Assembly (NCBI GenBank): GCA_030340625.1 | Contig: JAOPHQ010002297.1 | Location: 104,501-168,500 of the forward strand | Reading direction: 5' to 3' | DNA length: 64,000 nt | From: Merluccius polli | Lineage: Eukaryota > Chordata > Actinopteri > Gadiformes > Merlucciidae | In this document: positions 49,481 to 62,402 of the stretch, in pieces | Position numbering within the stretch: the stretch's first letter is position 1 | Layout of the letters: every line of letters begins with the position of its first letter | The notes under the pieces: model-generated | What the model was told of the DNA's origin: nothing | Database searches by the model: none | Seen by the model: the letters and a program-made list of their open reading frames with translations, nothing else | Program-made: the position numbers and the translations under genes

Positions 49481-50208
49481 GCCATCTTTCCCCGACGCGA
49501 GCCTCCCCAGCTCCTGGTATTCACCAGAGGGAGGTGAGGACAGGGAGAAAGGGTCTGTGCGCAGATAAGCGGCAGCACACCCTGCCAGGCCCCAGATAGA
49601 GACACACAGCGCCTGAGCAACCCCACACTGCACCCTCGCATGCACAATACAAACTCGCCATTTGACAGACCAGCGCTCTGGCTGTGCTCAGAGCAACCCG
49701 GACATATAGGACAGTTTTACACCGGATCAACCGGGTTCACTGTCACTGTTTCAACCGACGCGATATTTTACAAAAGCCTGGACACAATCCCAATGAAAAG
49801 AAGCGGTATGTCGTTTTATTACGTTTCTGCGGCAAACATCCATTAAGAGCATCCAATTCTCTCCTGCGCCACAGTGGATGAGAGGCAACGGGAAGAGCTG
49901 AAGGCCTGTCACTTCCCCTCTCCCTCAAACTGCGGCTGCATTAATGGGCCCGCCTGTGTGACCCTGCCTTGGTCTTTGTATTACACAATTACTCTGGTTC
50001 TTTGGCCATGGACCTAATGCTGCCGACCTCTGTGTTCCCTAATACGACGGCAGCCTTAAGGGGCACTCATGATTTAAATTCTGTGTGTGTGTGTGTGTGT
50101 GTGGATAGGATTTCTTTATCGTGTGCATGTGTGTTCCCATGTGTCTATGCACGTGTGTTTGTATACAGGTTTGTTTGCACGTGCCTGTGTATATATCTAT
50201 TATTATGT

Positions 50209-50239
<31 letters not shown>

Positions 50240-51144
50240 CTGTCTGTGTCTGTGTGTAGCCCCTGCCCTCCATATGAACCGTACGTATGAACACACTACG
50301 TGACACGGTCACATCAGGGCCACGGCGAATCTCAGGAGACGAAATCCACTTTTGTGTCACTTTGTCTGTTGTATTGTCTGTTGAATGTTCAGGTCCACGG
50401 TTTGAGCGCCACGCTACAAACATGGCCGCGCGCGCAGAGGGAGCGCCGCCGCGTCACAGCGCTGCACTCAAACTCACGGACATCAACAGCAGCGTATCAA
50501 CAAAGTATCATGGGCATCAGTAGACGCATCAGTAGTCATTTCAAATATCCGACACGACATTGGAAAGTCGCTAAAGGGGAAAGGAAATGGCCCATCTTAG
50601 CAGGACAACTGCTGCCCAAATGCGGCGGGAGGCATAACAACCACCAAAAAAGCTGGGATAGTGTTAGAAAAAATGGAGACTGACAAATTGGCAGGCGGGA
50701 GGGGCGATTTTACGAGGAAGAAGCAGAGGAAGAAGTAGACCGCTCGTACTTTAACAGAATCTGCCCCATTTAACGACTTTATATATTAGTAAAAAATAAC
50801 AGAAACAGATCACTTTGTGAACCGCAAACAGAATGGGTCTCAACTGAAAAAACTTGTTGAGTTGGGTGTTTATTTATCTTTAAAAAGACAAATGTAATTT
50901 CCATCCCCTGTGATGTATGTATGCATGTATGTATATGTGTTGTGGCAGTTTGATGGGGTACACTTAAGAAGAGTGTAAGCAAGCAATCACAGACGGGTTT
51001 GAGATGAAACAGAAACATGTGCTTTGTTCAAAAACGGTGCGCGTACAGAGGAGCAGAGGTAAATCCAACTGCAGAGCCTTCCTGTGCCGGGGTATAATAC
51101 CTATAAAGGGGTTTCAGGCTCACACAGGAGCCTGTTTAAACGAC

Positions 51145-51167
51145 GGGGGGGGGGGGGGGGGGGGGGG
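51145..51167. repeat. Poly-G run of 23
   Basis: Uninterrupted G run. Confidence 0.95.
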
Positions 51168-51955
51168 AAATGGGTCAGACACAGCAGGGATGACACACAA
51201 CATCCTTTACTTTGCTCTTGAGCAGGCGGTTGCAACAGCTTTGCGTGAGTTCAAAGGTAGTCTGGCTATAACGTTAGTGTTTAACTAAGTCTTAGGTTTA
51301 AACATTACTAAATCAAAACGGGTCGCATAACACGCAAACTAGTTCTTAGGTCGCGCTTAGTAGTTGCTAAATATTTAGTAACTACTAATCTGCGAAATAA
51401 AAAAATGATATAATTATGGGCTCAGTGCACACTGCACAGATCCCAGCAGTGGCAGCCTGTTTCTACACAGGATACTGTACCGGTTTAACATTGCATGAGT
51501 ACAACAAAATATACTGTCAATTCCAACTGTGCCATTCGAATCAATGTCCTCTCCAGTCTTCTCAGCTACTTCCTTGTAGTTTTACACCGTAGCTTGTTGT
51601 TTATGTGTTTCAACTGGGGTGATAACACGTTGAGAGCAACGTGGATCTACTCCACGTAGATCATAACCCCTTGAATACAAAAAAACTTGAAATCGGCTGA
51701 GAAATGTGAATGCTAAGTGCTTTCTCTCCAGAAAAACCGCAGCTCCACCGTTTTACTTGTATTTGTTCACAAGCCGGCCTTTGCCTCTCCAATATGGCGG
51801 CGACGTCGATGTATCACAACAACGGGCCGAAGCAGTCAACGCGGCGTCTGTGTATACACGTCTATGGGCTGATCATTAGCTTGGCCTAGTTTCCATGGTT
51901 GCTGTCCATGGTCCTGAACTCCTCCTCCTTCTCTTGTGGTTGTCTAGGGTCTCCA

Positions 51956-51956
<1 letters not shown>

Positions 51957-52024
<68 letters not shown>

Positions 52025-52046
52025 TGTGTGTGTGTGTGTGTGTGCG

Positions 52047-52087
<41 letters not shown>

Positions 52088-52110
52088 ACGTGCCTGTGTG
52101 TGTGTGACAT
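51957..52110. repeat. GT microsatellite (about 150 bp)
   Basis: Nearly pure (TG)n with CGCG and GCACG interruptions. Confidence 0.95.
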
Positions 52111-52673
52111 TTTTGTTTTTCACATGCTATGAAAGCGTATAATCATGAGAGTGAGAAATTAGAAATGTTTTACAGATTTCAATGAGAAATCAGGTCTTAA
52201 AGGTTTAGAAAGCACTTCAGACTGTTGCAGCGCAAAATACACATTTAGAAACACAATTAGTGCTTTACAATGGTTACATTTGGGTAGTGCTGTACTCCCT
52301 CAATTAGATGATGTTGAACGTGTTTTACTGAAATAACATTTGAGTCATTAATTTAAGAAAACATTGGAAAAATGCATAATTCAAGTAGAACAATTCAAGT
52401 TCATGCTTACTCTACTTGCATGCCCCCTCTATAATTCTGTAACATCCCCAAGCCCTGCCTTTATTGTTTTATAACAATCAGAAAGTGCCCTATTTCACAT
52501 TGCTCACATAATCCCACACTGTGGTCTATTCAGCCTCCTATCCCAGAATGCAAATGGCTGGGAGGACCAACAACGGTTGGTGATGCGTCGGCTAAGTGGC
52601 CGACTGATACCTTTCCTGCTGAACGGGTCAATCTTGTCATTGCTCTTGTGTAGGTGAGAAGCTTGAACTGTTT

Positions 52674-52749
<76 letters not shown>
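52674..52749. repeat. TA microsatellite (76 bp)
   Basis: Nearly pure (TA)n with one TGTA interruption near 52697. Confidence 0.95.
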
Positions 52750-52752
<3 letters not shown>

Positions 52753-53494
52753 GTTTTATTTAAAGATGAAACAGTGGCAGCTACTATAGTACAGTACTCC
52801 AAAGTAAAAAAGTGTGGCTACAGTGTAGTATAAATACACACATTGTGTGCGGAGGACACAACAAAGGTGTAACACTCCTTGTGTCCTGACTCCTGACCAA
52901 TACTTGGTCAGAATCTGGGTCACCAACCTCAAGAGACTTCATCACGTCATCAACTCCTTCTGTGGTAACAACAACAACAACAACAAAAACAGGGGTATCG
53001 TCGGTCTCCCCCAGTGGTTCTTGCAAATATTCAGTTTCAGTATCACATACAGGTACAGATCCGCCGTTTTGAAATGTTATCCAAGTCCGGGATAAGGTCA
53101 GGATGGTTGTGGTCCTCGCTGTCAGAGAGAGCTGTCGCATGTCACCTTCCTCACAGAAGTAGTCCAGTTGGCCTACGAGTTTTCTTACACCCGCTTGGAT
53201 CTATTGCACTGGCGAGATTAAGTTCTGCAATATGATTGAGAGCTTCTGCCGCCCTCTCCTCGAAATACACAACCACGGGGAGATGATACGTTTTTTAACA
53301 GAGAGGTGAAACACCTCCCACCTTTCACGGAGAGGTGAAACATCTTGCCTTCGGTGTCCCATTGAATCCACTTGTTTACGGGGAAGTGAAGTTTTCACCG
53401 GCTTCTCTGAGGCGACTTCAGCTCAACTTTTTTTGACCACCGGAGAAGAAAACTTCGATCGAAAAAAATGTGAAGAAGAATGAGTCCCTGCTGT

Positions 53495-53656
53495 AGTGAT
53501 GAAACGAGTAGGCCAGGTACAATTATTTGTAACGTTATTTCATCAAAAAGGGTGTGGCATTGTGACTTGACATCCCACGGTATATAGGAGGACTATCTGC
53601 AGCTGCATGTTTGCATAAAATAAAAGCTACCAGATCGCTGTTTTGCGAGTTCAACA
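53495..53656 (+). mobile_element. Possible solo LTR
   Basis: The segment begins TGTAGTGATG and ends TTCAACA. It has a TATA-like TATATAGGAGG at 53581, an AATAAA signal at 53619-53624 about 38 bases further on, and TGGTGAGTGACTGG three bases after the end, where a primer-binding site would sit. This order is LTR-like. No partner LTR, target duplication or coding remnant was found, so the call is tentative. Confidence 0.3.
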
Positions 53657-53889
53657 ATTTGGTGAGTGACTGGTGAGTTTTCCCCTGTCAAATGCTGGTG
53701 GATCAAGTAACCTCGACCTTTTAATATTTATCTTATTTTTAGAAATCAAACTCAGTTCTGAAAATAAGTTGGGAGATAGAAAACAACTTGAGGAACTGAA
53801 ACGCGCCGGATCAGCATGTGGTCGGTCACATGTTTATGTGTGGATTTTGGCGGAGGGAGCAGTTTGTATCATAGATCAGGAAACATTCA

Positions 53890-54000
53890 ACTATTTAGTA
53901 TTACTACTTAGTCTTTTAGCAGACGCTTTAATCCAAAGCGACTTACGTACAGTGAATTGAGGACAAGGGGGATCGAACCCAGTACCTTACGGTACACTTC
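53890..54000 (-). mobile_element. tRNA-derived SINE, minus orientation, short
   Basis: TTAGCAGACGCTTTAATCCA, AAAGCGACTTACGTACAGTG and GGGATCGAACCCAGTACC form the reverse complement of the SINE family. The middle is shortened. Confidence 0.75.
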
Positions 54001-54004
54001 TGAG

Positions 54005-54060
54005 ATATGATGAGATAAGATAAGATCATTTATTCATCTCAGAGAGGAAATGTGTGTGTC
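54005..54060 (-). mobile_element. Non-LTR retrotransposon 3'-end fragment
   Basis: Read on the minus strand it is AGATGAATAAATGATCTTAT followed by CTTATCTCATCATATCTCA. This resembles the GGGATGAATAAAGT(TATCT)n tails of fish Rex/RTE-like LINEs. Confidence 0.5.
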
Positions 54061-54122
54061 ATAGCAGACAGTACAGGACATGTAATATAAATAAATAACA
54101 GTATTATATTATACAGCATATA

Positions 54123-54572
54123 GAGTGGTGCAGGAATGAGTCCTAAAACCCGGAAGTCCGTTAGCATGTTGGCACTTTCGGTTCCCGTGTCTCGAAGTCA
54201 ACGGGTTTTTTGAATGGGTTTTTGGTTAAATGCCTGAAGTAAGGTCTGTGGTTAACACAAGCTTAAGCGATTTACACGTTTTTTTTACGACATAAGATAA
54301 GTCGGTAAATACCCCACTCATGAATTTTGAAGCTTTTATGTGTCTGGCGATTGCATTTACGCTTCAAAAGTCATAAAAGTAGTGTTCATTGGTGAAGATT
54401 ATCTTGCTTAACAAAACGTGTGAGTATCATAAACTTTTGTTTGCCACAGAGCTTATTTTCTGTAATAACGCAAAATCCAATGGGAAAAACCCCATTGGCT
54501 TTTTGTCGAGGGAACCCAGGCGACGCTCACTTCCGGGTTGGCCTACAAAAATACGTCATCCCTGCACCACTC
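54123..54572. mobile_element. TA-flanked MITE (450 bp)
   Basis: GAGTGGTGCAGGAATGA at the left and its reverse complement at the right match at 16 of 17 positions. CCCGGAAGT is a further shared subterminal block. TA dinucleotides flank both ends (54121-54122, 54573-54574), which fits a Tc1/mariner-type target. No transposase frame is present. Confidence 0.7.
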
Positions 54573-55389
54573 TATTCTATATACACCATACAAGTAATGC
54601 TTACCCTTACACCGCGACGCCATTACACCATCCTGCCCCCCATTTAGCGGTACATGTGTCGGCCCACCATGCCTGCGTGTCCCCGACTCTGTTCTCACCG
54701 CACAGCATCAAACGGGCCGCACGGCACCGCCGATGTCTTTCAACCCACCGCGTTGTTTTGTCACGCGTCAGTGTTTCCCCTCGTCACCCGCACCGCGCGG
54801 TGATTAAAAATGCACATTGTTGTGTCACCCCGCGCTTTGTATTTATTATTCACACCGATTGATTAGGCAGCTGTGACAGAATTAATATTCCTTGGAAAGA
54901 GTGAAATGAAAGGAGATATAATGAATTCCCCATCAACCTGCTTCGTTTTGTTCAGGCGTTAAATGTCGGTTAAAATGTTATCCACACACCCCCCCCGAAC
55001 TGCGCGCACACACGCCCTGACAGATGGTTTTACTGTGTTTGGTTACACTTTTTCTTCTTTTTCTTGTTGTTCACCCATTGTGTTTGTTCATTGCTCATTT
55101 TTTTTTTTTTTTACCTTACTATTTAAATGCAAATGTCTGCCTCCGTGTGATTTGCGAGAGACTATGAGGTCACACAAGGCTGAGTCACGTCCAATACATA
55201 CGTTAATATAATGTAGCAAACACAGCCAATCATGTCTACTTTTACATTATGTTTGCATTTCCTTTCTACTACCTCGCATTTTGTATAGTGTATTGTGTTT
55301 TTTTTTGTGTGTATATTTCGATGAATAATATATGAATGAATATATAATTAGTGTTTTAATTTAATCTAATTATGTTTAAATTTTTAATT

Positions 55390-55475
55390 ATTTTTTTACG
55401 TGCCCTGAGCTTGTGCTGCTGCGACACCCACATTTCCAGTCTGGGGTGAATAAAGTTAATCTTATCTAATCTCAC
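55390..55475 (+). mobile_element. Non-LTR retrotransposon 3'-end fragment
   Basis: CTGCTGCGACACCCACATTT, then CTGGGGTGAATAAAGTTAAT and CTTATCTAATC. A GGGGTGAATAAAGT tail followed by TATCT-like repeats is typical of fish LINE 3' ends. Confidence 0.55.
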
Positions 55476-56616
55476 ACACACACACACACGTCTTATCTCG
55501 ATGCAGGAAGCGGAGAGAGTGGCGAGTTGGCACGAACCCTCCTCGATCGCATGTAGATATTAATCACATTAGTTCCAGCCAGCACCGCCCAATCAATGAC
55601 CCCTAATAGACACGCGAGGAGACACTTCAAATCATCAGCTCGCGACGTTCGTGCCGCACGATTGCGGCGGCGGCAATCCTCCGTCGCACTTTGGCGTTGT
55701 CGTCTGCGTGGTTATTTTCTCTCCCCTTCCTCTGCTTTTTGAATTCAGCTATACTGTGAGGGAGGTATAGCATGAGCCTTCTCCCTCGCTCCCTCCCTCG
55801 TCTCCCCTCTCTCCCTCGTCTCCAATTCATTGTCGACAGCCAGCCAGACGTCTATTCAGCGGAGAGAGAGAGAGAGAGAGAGAGAGCGGGAGAGAGACGC
55901 AGGCTGGCGCGAGCGGAGAGATGCTCCACTTCAAAGTTTGCATATTCAGCGAGCGTGGGTGAGAGAGGAGAGGAGGGAGGCCTTTTAAATTTCCTTTCTG
56001 AGGCCTCGACGCTGATGCCGAAAGACTCCTCATTCACGGTGACACAGTGCAAAGTGATCTGTACTCTTCGGCGTCTGGGACTACATTTGTACTGCGTAGG
56101 ATGCGCCGCGCCAAGGGCATCTCACACAGCCTCGGAAGAACTCGTCTTCATTAAGAGAGTTTCATCATTTTAGTTTTTGTTCAAAAATAAAAGTTACTTC
56201 ATTTACTTTGTTATTTCACCACTCTGTAAGATAGTTTGCGAGACAGATAGATAGAGAGATTGATATAGTGCATGTAGTGATCCACAAGGAAATACATGTA
56301 TACCAGGTCACAAGACCCACAAGAAGAGATCATGAAATAATAAAATATATACAAAAAACAAGGTAAAAGTCCGACAGTAATTAGTAGTACTCTAATATGT
56401 ATATGTATAATATAAGGATGCATTGCTGAGATGACAAACTGCAAAGCTGTTTGTCGTCTCACCTCAGTGACAGACAGCCATAGGGTGAGGATTGCATACG
56501 TGTAAAACGAGTGCGCATGCCTAACACTCACACGCAGAGGCTGCTGGCATCATCATTATCAAGCCACTATCCCGTCACCATAGTGATGTTTGCAATGCTA
56601 ATTACAGTACATATAA

Positions 56617-57065
56617 AGGCCCTGATATGTATCCCGGCGATAACCCGATCCTAAATCTTAGCCCTTTATATCTACATAGACAGCGGGTCTAGAGGACGCG
56701 TTTTAAATTTTTAATCACAACGGCTATCTTACTTGTAAGCTATGGCCTACAATTTTACAGACTAAATAACTAAATATAATTTATACATCTATTGAGGAAC
56801 CTCATCACTTGACACAAGGATACTCGATACTGTCCATTTTCATGCTTTTGAAATTGTGGATTGGATGAGTACCTAGATAAATATTAAATAAATGTGTATT
56901 TTTATATTCACTTATGCTCTTATTATTTTTATAGAGTGCTCTTTTAGTGGCAGGCATACTAATAGCCTACTAATAATGTTACAGTATTGTTTTAGGAAAT
57001 ATATAATAAAATGTATAATAATGCCCTGATATGTATCCCGGCGATAACCAGAGCCTAAATCTTGT
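56617..57065. repeat. Diverged duplication, copy 1
   Basis: The copy from GCCCTTTATATCTACATAGA (near 56660) to about 57000 matches 58289-58700. It is bracketed by a roughly 40-bp direct repeat beginning CCCTGATATGTATCCCGGCG at 56620 and 57023. Confidence 0.85.
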
Positions 57066-57397
57066 CTGTATTTTACCACCAGGCCAGGTTGACAAAAGCC
57101 ATTAAAAACAGCTGCTTTTATTAATGTGGGATGTGGGGGGAATCTGGGATTTTTTATTTTGAATGACTTCAGAGCTAATGGGATCCTTCTCTCCACTTAT
57201 GGGAGACTAGTCATTATATTTCCTCCCACTGTGTGAGGGAGTGTTAGGTGAGAGCAGGTGCAGCCATGGCCCAAAAGCACCAGAGGGAAAGCAAGTACAA
57301 ACAAGACACCATATCCTGTCCTGAAGTGTTGTTTGGCCCCCCATGGCTCGGCTGTTCCTGCACACGGTGTTGTTCGGCATCTACACATGCATAAACG

Positions 57398-57467
57398 CAC
57401 ACACACACACACACACACACACAGAGGCCACAGCGTGGCCCTGTGTGCCACGCACCCACAGGGCACC

Positions 57468-57505
<38 letters not shown>

Positions 57506-57560
57506 GCATGCACACACAGGGCACACCGGGGCACACACACACACACACACACACACACAA
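57398..57560. repeat. CA microsatellites with GGGCAC interruptions
   Basis: Three CA runs are separated by short GC-rich pieces. They give spurious His-Thr or Cys-Val frames. Confidence 0.95.
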
Positions 57561-57951
57561 CAAAGCTCAGAACATGTCCATTGGCTTGTGCTGCCACTGT
57601 TCCTTTTCAAAATAAGAGCCCGCTGCTGGGTTCACGCTGTAATGATTGGCCCACAGCTGTTAGTTTGGCGGAGGGGAAGCAACATCCAAGACCGGCTTGT
57701 TTAAAGACTACCCTCCAGCGTATCTCACTTCCTGCTTCTCCCCAAACAACGGACCCCGGCCCTTTGGATAATTGAGCCCAATGTAACACCATGACAACCG
57801 GGGGTAAACATAACGTCAGCAGTTGATTAAAGAGGCCAGATAGCGTTCGATAGGCCCGCTTTGGATGGATTACATCTGGAGAGATGTGGAGAGCGAGACT
57901 TATGTAGAGTGATAGGGTGTTGGTGCAAACACACACAGGATGGCAGGATAG

Positions 57952-57990
57952 CTCTCTCTCTCTCGCTAGACTGTGAGGGTATAGCATGAG

Positions 57991-58037
<47 letters not shown>
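57952..58037. repeat. CT microsatellite
   Basis: Two CT runs surround ACTGTGAGGGTATAGCATGA. The same motif with a 3-base insertion lies next to a CT-rich stretch at about 55754. Confidence 0.9.
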
Positions 58038-58044
<7 letters not shown>

Positions 58045-58288
58045 TGCCTGTAGCAAAGATTTGGTAGCACTTGCAAAAAGATAAGAAAAAGCGTCAAGAT
58101 TAGTAGGTATGACAGCTTGTGTAATTTCCCTAAAACTGACAGTTTTTTGTTTTTTTTAAGGTGCAGTGTGTATTTAGTGGCATGCAGTGGAACGGATGTG
58201 GCAGAAATGTGACATAATATTCATAAGTATGTTTTAATAAGTGTATAATCCCATGAAAATAGGAATCGTTTGTTTTTCCTCACCATAG

Positions 58289-58735
58289 CCCTTTATATCT
58301 ACATAGACAGCGGGTCTAGAGGACACATTTTAAATGTTTAATCACAATGGCTATCTTACTTGTAAGCTATGACCTATAGTTTTACAGAGTAAATAACTAA
58401 ATATAATGTATACATCTATTGAGGAACCTCATCACTTGACACAAGGCTACTCGATGCTGTCGAAAACACACACTTAATGCTGTTTACAAAATAACCCGCA
58501 CTTTGTGCAAATTGTCAGAAAAGCCATTTTCATGCTTTTGAGGATTGGATGAGTACCTAGATAAATATAAATATGTATTTTTATATTCACTCATGCTCTT
58601 ATTTTTATAAAGTGCTCTTTTAGTTGCAGGAATACTAATACTAATAATGTTGCTAATGTCTAAACGGTATAGCAGTATTATTTTATGAAATATATAATCA
58701 AATATATATATATATATATATATATAATAATGTAC
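58289..58735. repeat. Diverged duplication, copy 2
   Basis: This is the second copy of the 56660-57000 segment. It carries about 60 extra bases near 58461-58523 (starting GAAAACACACAC) that are absent from copy 1. It ends in a TA run (58704-58726). Confidence 0.85.
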
Positions 58736-59369
58736 ATACAAAAATAATAATAATGGGTGTGTGTGTTTGTGTGTTTCGTTATTGGCTGATTAGATAGAGA
58801 TTACTTCACCTTGCATTTCACAAGTATTGATGTAGATGCAGCCCAGGATCAATACATTGATCCTGTTGATCAGAATGAGGTCCACTGAAGAGGAGATACA
58901 TTAATTTGCTTGAAAACCCCCTGTGGGGTTTGCATCCGACAGACAAAAAGGGGAAGAAATGTTGGTGTTCATTTGATTCGCTGAATACATTTATTTTTAG
59001 TATCGTTATTATTACTGCATTCATTCCTTGTTTGTTCGCCTTCATTTGCGACTGTATTCGTGTTCAGCACGATGTGTGCGGTTTCCTCCTGGGCCGACCC
59101 AGTCAGAGGTGTAGATTATGTTCAGTGTTCACAATAAAAAGGGAACTTCTCATGGTCTTTGTTGTCATTCATTTTCACCTTTGCGTGACATGACTCCTTG
59201 GCAATTTTCACTCGCCTGGGGTGGTTTTAAAATGATGCCAACACCTCCCACCTCCTGCCATGTTGTCAAAATATTCTTCAGTCTCATCTAACCCCACCCC
59301 ACCCACCCGTCCACCCATATGCCCTTGCACTGAGGCCTGACTCGAATAGCGACGTCCTTGTACTCTGTA

Positions 59370-59560
59370 TAACATTTGGATATTAGAAGATGCTTTTATA
59401 CAAATATACTTGTATACTTACAGTTAATTCAGACACATTTCATTAAAGGGGAGGTAAGGGTTAGGGCATCTTGCTCAAGGTTGCCATCTGGTAGCCTGCA
59501 GACATTGGGGTTCGAACCCAGAACCTTTCGACAGGGAGTCGAAACACCCAAACTACTACT
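59370..59560 (-). mobile_element. tRNA-derived SINE, minus orientation, next to exon 5
   Basis: AAGATGCTTTTATACAAATA, AGGGCATCTTGCTCAAGGTT and GGGTTCGAACCCAGAACC (the B-box reversed) identify the family. Its end lies about 90 bases before the acceptor of the Ig2 exon. Confidence 0.75.
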
Positions 59561-59652
59561 AAAATAGGATGCAGACATCCAGACAGACCGCGGTATCGAT
59601 AGTACGTCTCTTATCATTCCTGTGTTGATCTCCTCTCCTCTCCACCCCACAG

Positions 59653-59856
59653 ACCTAATGTTCTCCTGGATCTTCAACGAGTACCCGTCGTTCGTGAAGC
59701 AGGACCACCGGCGGTTCGTCTCCCAGGAAACGGGGAACCTGTACATCGCCAAGGTGGAGTCGTCGGACGTGGGGAACTACACCTGCGTGGTGACCAACAC
59801 CGTCACCAAGACCCGGGTGCAGGGCCCACCCACGCCGCTGGTGCTACGCAGCGACG
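59653..59856 (+). CDS. cntn3: Contactin-3-like, coding exon 5 (most of Ig2)
   Basis: The exon encodes residues 156 (split Asp) to 223 plus one base. It contains the Ig2 core tryptophan W161 in WIFNEYPSFV, the RRFVSQETGNLYIAKVE strands, and SDVGNYTCVV. That last segment carries the D-x-G-x-Y-x-C signature, cysteine C200 (partner of C148) and an N-glycosylation sequon N197-Y-T199. It ends in the PPTPLVLRSDG hinge leading to Ig3. The length of the NEYPSFVKQDHRRF segment matches contactin-3 as I recall it, while contactin-4 is shorter there. VLRSDG also fits contactin-3, but VTNTVT and GPPTPLV are closer to contactins 4 and 6. The acceptor is CCCCACAG before 59653 and the donor is GACG|GTGAGC at 59857. 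A minus-oriented SINE ends about 90 bases upstream. Confidence 0.94.
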
Positions 59857-62379
59857 GTGAGCCTTCAAACGAGAAAACTTTATTTATGTAGCGATTTTTT
59901 TCGTACAAAACAGCACTTTAAAGTGCTTAGAGAGGTACAACACAAGTCCTGTTTTTTTTTAGTGATGCCTTTTTAAGTGCCTTTTCGGATGTCAGGACAA
60001 AGGTACGCTGATGACCGAGAAGGTGCGCTTAATGCCATGGCGTGTGTGGATGTGTGGCGCTCCTTCTGGGCAGCGGTTAATGTTGTCGGCCGCAACCGAG
60101 TGAGGGCTGAGCTTCTCGGACACTTATAGTATAACGCCGCGGTGGGCATTTCCTATGCAACATCGCTCATTTTATCGCTCACACTCAACGACGTGCACCA
60201 GCTGAAAGAAAAGTATCATAAAGCTGCCGTCAGCCGTAACCATGGGGATAACACACTCTTCCTCGAACTCCCAAATTACTTTTTTTTTTAAGTCTCATTG
60301 TGTTCAAGTTTTGAGCTGAAACAGGGGGTTCACTTACATCCAAACTATAACCGAAAAACAACAACAACAAGGCGGCGGGATGGAAAGTTGTCCAACAGGA
60401 ACAAAACATGGCACCAGACGTTGCTGGCATCAATTATGGATTGTGCATTTGAATCCCCAATCTTCAAAATGCTTTTGGGTTTTTGTTTTTGTGTTGTTTG
60501 TTGTTTAATTGATAGAATGGCAGCTTTTCCGGGTTGGTGGATTTGATAAGCAGAACAAGGTGCTGATGTGGATGGACGGCGCTATAGCCGCTTCAGGCCC
60601 GGCTGCAGACCGGCTCTGATGGGAGGCTTTTGGATCTCAGAGGACGGGATCCGTGCAAAAATGTGTGTCTCGTAGACTGCGTTTGCTCGCCTTTACAGCA
60701 TCCTATCTACTGAGACAACGACGTGTCTGACATATTGATGAACTCCAGTGACCTCCCCCGCTACATGTTTAAGGCAAACAGAAAGCAACATTCACCACAC
60801 TGTCAATCAGCAATGCCGGGCAGCAAGTCCCGCCCCAAGCAACTAGCCAGCATCCTAAGGCATAGACTATTGCTGATTATTATGAATGAATAACCACATC
60901 ACATTGTAACGTATAGCCTATAGTGGAGAACACCAGACAAGCGGGGCCATTGAAAACTGGAACTGGGCTGGCTTTCTGGGATGGGGCACAATGCCCCCTC
61001 ATAGCACCAGGCCAGAGTTGCTTGTGGTGAATGGAAAATGCCCACTTTTCTTGTTGGTAGCTGAAAGTACAACGAGTGGTGGTATTAAAGAATACAAATG
61101 AAATGCAAAAGGTCAATTAGCTGTATCCTGGCTAATTTGAGCATGTCCTTTAGCATGTGGATCTAATGCTTTAGGCTGGCCTTATCAAAGCTCTCCAGCT
61201 GAAAGGTCACTCTTGGCAAGTAATCTCATTGTGGATTTTTATTTTTTTGGTCTGTTCCCTACCTTAGTCATCGTCATCTAATGGACAAAAGAGCTCCACC
61301 TCTCCACCTCTATCCGGTCTGCGTTCCTGACCTGCGTCTACGTGGTCAGGGTCATTGGGGTGTGTGGGGGGGGGGGGGGAAGAGAGAGAGAGACAGAGAG
61401 GGAGAGGAAGAGACAGACAGAGAAAGAGAGAGACCCTAGAATTGGTCAGCATCCACAGGGGTCATCACACACACTGGTATGAGCACTTTAGGACCTCCAA
61501 GTAGTTGTTAACCCTGGAGGTTAAAGGAACACACACGAGAGGAATGATGTAAACCTCAGCAGACTGTATCCAAAATGGTGTCCACCTTGGATCCATGTAG
61601 CTATTTTTGTAGCTATAAGGCAGTATCTGCGTGTCACTAGGCAAATTAATTTTTATTTAGGACGTTGTGGTGATTGGTGTCTGTTTTAAGCATTTCATTA
61701 AACACTTTCTTTCACATTGCATAAATGTTTCCAAACTGCTGTTCAGGTCTCATCAAAAAACACAGCACATTTGGATACACATTTTATTTTGAAGCAGCAC
61801 TTGGAAATATACCGTTACAAAACGACAACAACAGCAACGACGAAAATATCTTGGCAAATGTTGTTTGAGATGTTGTTTTTCTGTAAGTTGAACACTCACA
61901 GAAAACAGAACACATGTCCGGGGTGACAACGCATCAAACCGTCCACTCCCACACACTGCATTCACACATAGGAATGAGGCCATGGGTGGGAGGTGTGGAA
62001 GTCATCTCCAAGCAGTGCCCTCTGTGAAAGGTTACAGTGAGAGTCAATTACCTGGGGCCGCCAGTCCCCCCACCTTCCCAGTTTAACATAGGTGAGAGGG
62101 GCTGTGGTGCCTTCTCAGTGGCAGTAGACAGCTGTGATAAGAATCAGAATTAGCTTTCAGGGAGCTGTCTTGATAACACATCAACGCCTCGACGAGATCA
62201 AGAAGACCGACAGAATTGGCCTGCGTCCCACTTAACCGCCGCCGAACCCCCCCCCCCCACACACACACACACACACACACATACTTCCTGTCTCCAGAGT
62301 CATTTGTGCCACGTGGGCATGAATCCCGACAATGAGCGGGAACTTGTATCATCCGGCGCCGTTGGTAAAGCGCTATGAC

Positions 62380-62402
62380 ATTATTATTATTATTATTATT
62401 AT
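62380..62402. repeat. TTA trinucleotide repeat
   Basis: Short (TTA)n run. Confidence 0.9.

Noticed and set aside
59622..59891. 89-codon frame as a separate gene
   Set aside because: It is contactin exon 5 with intron bases at both ends.
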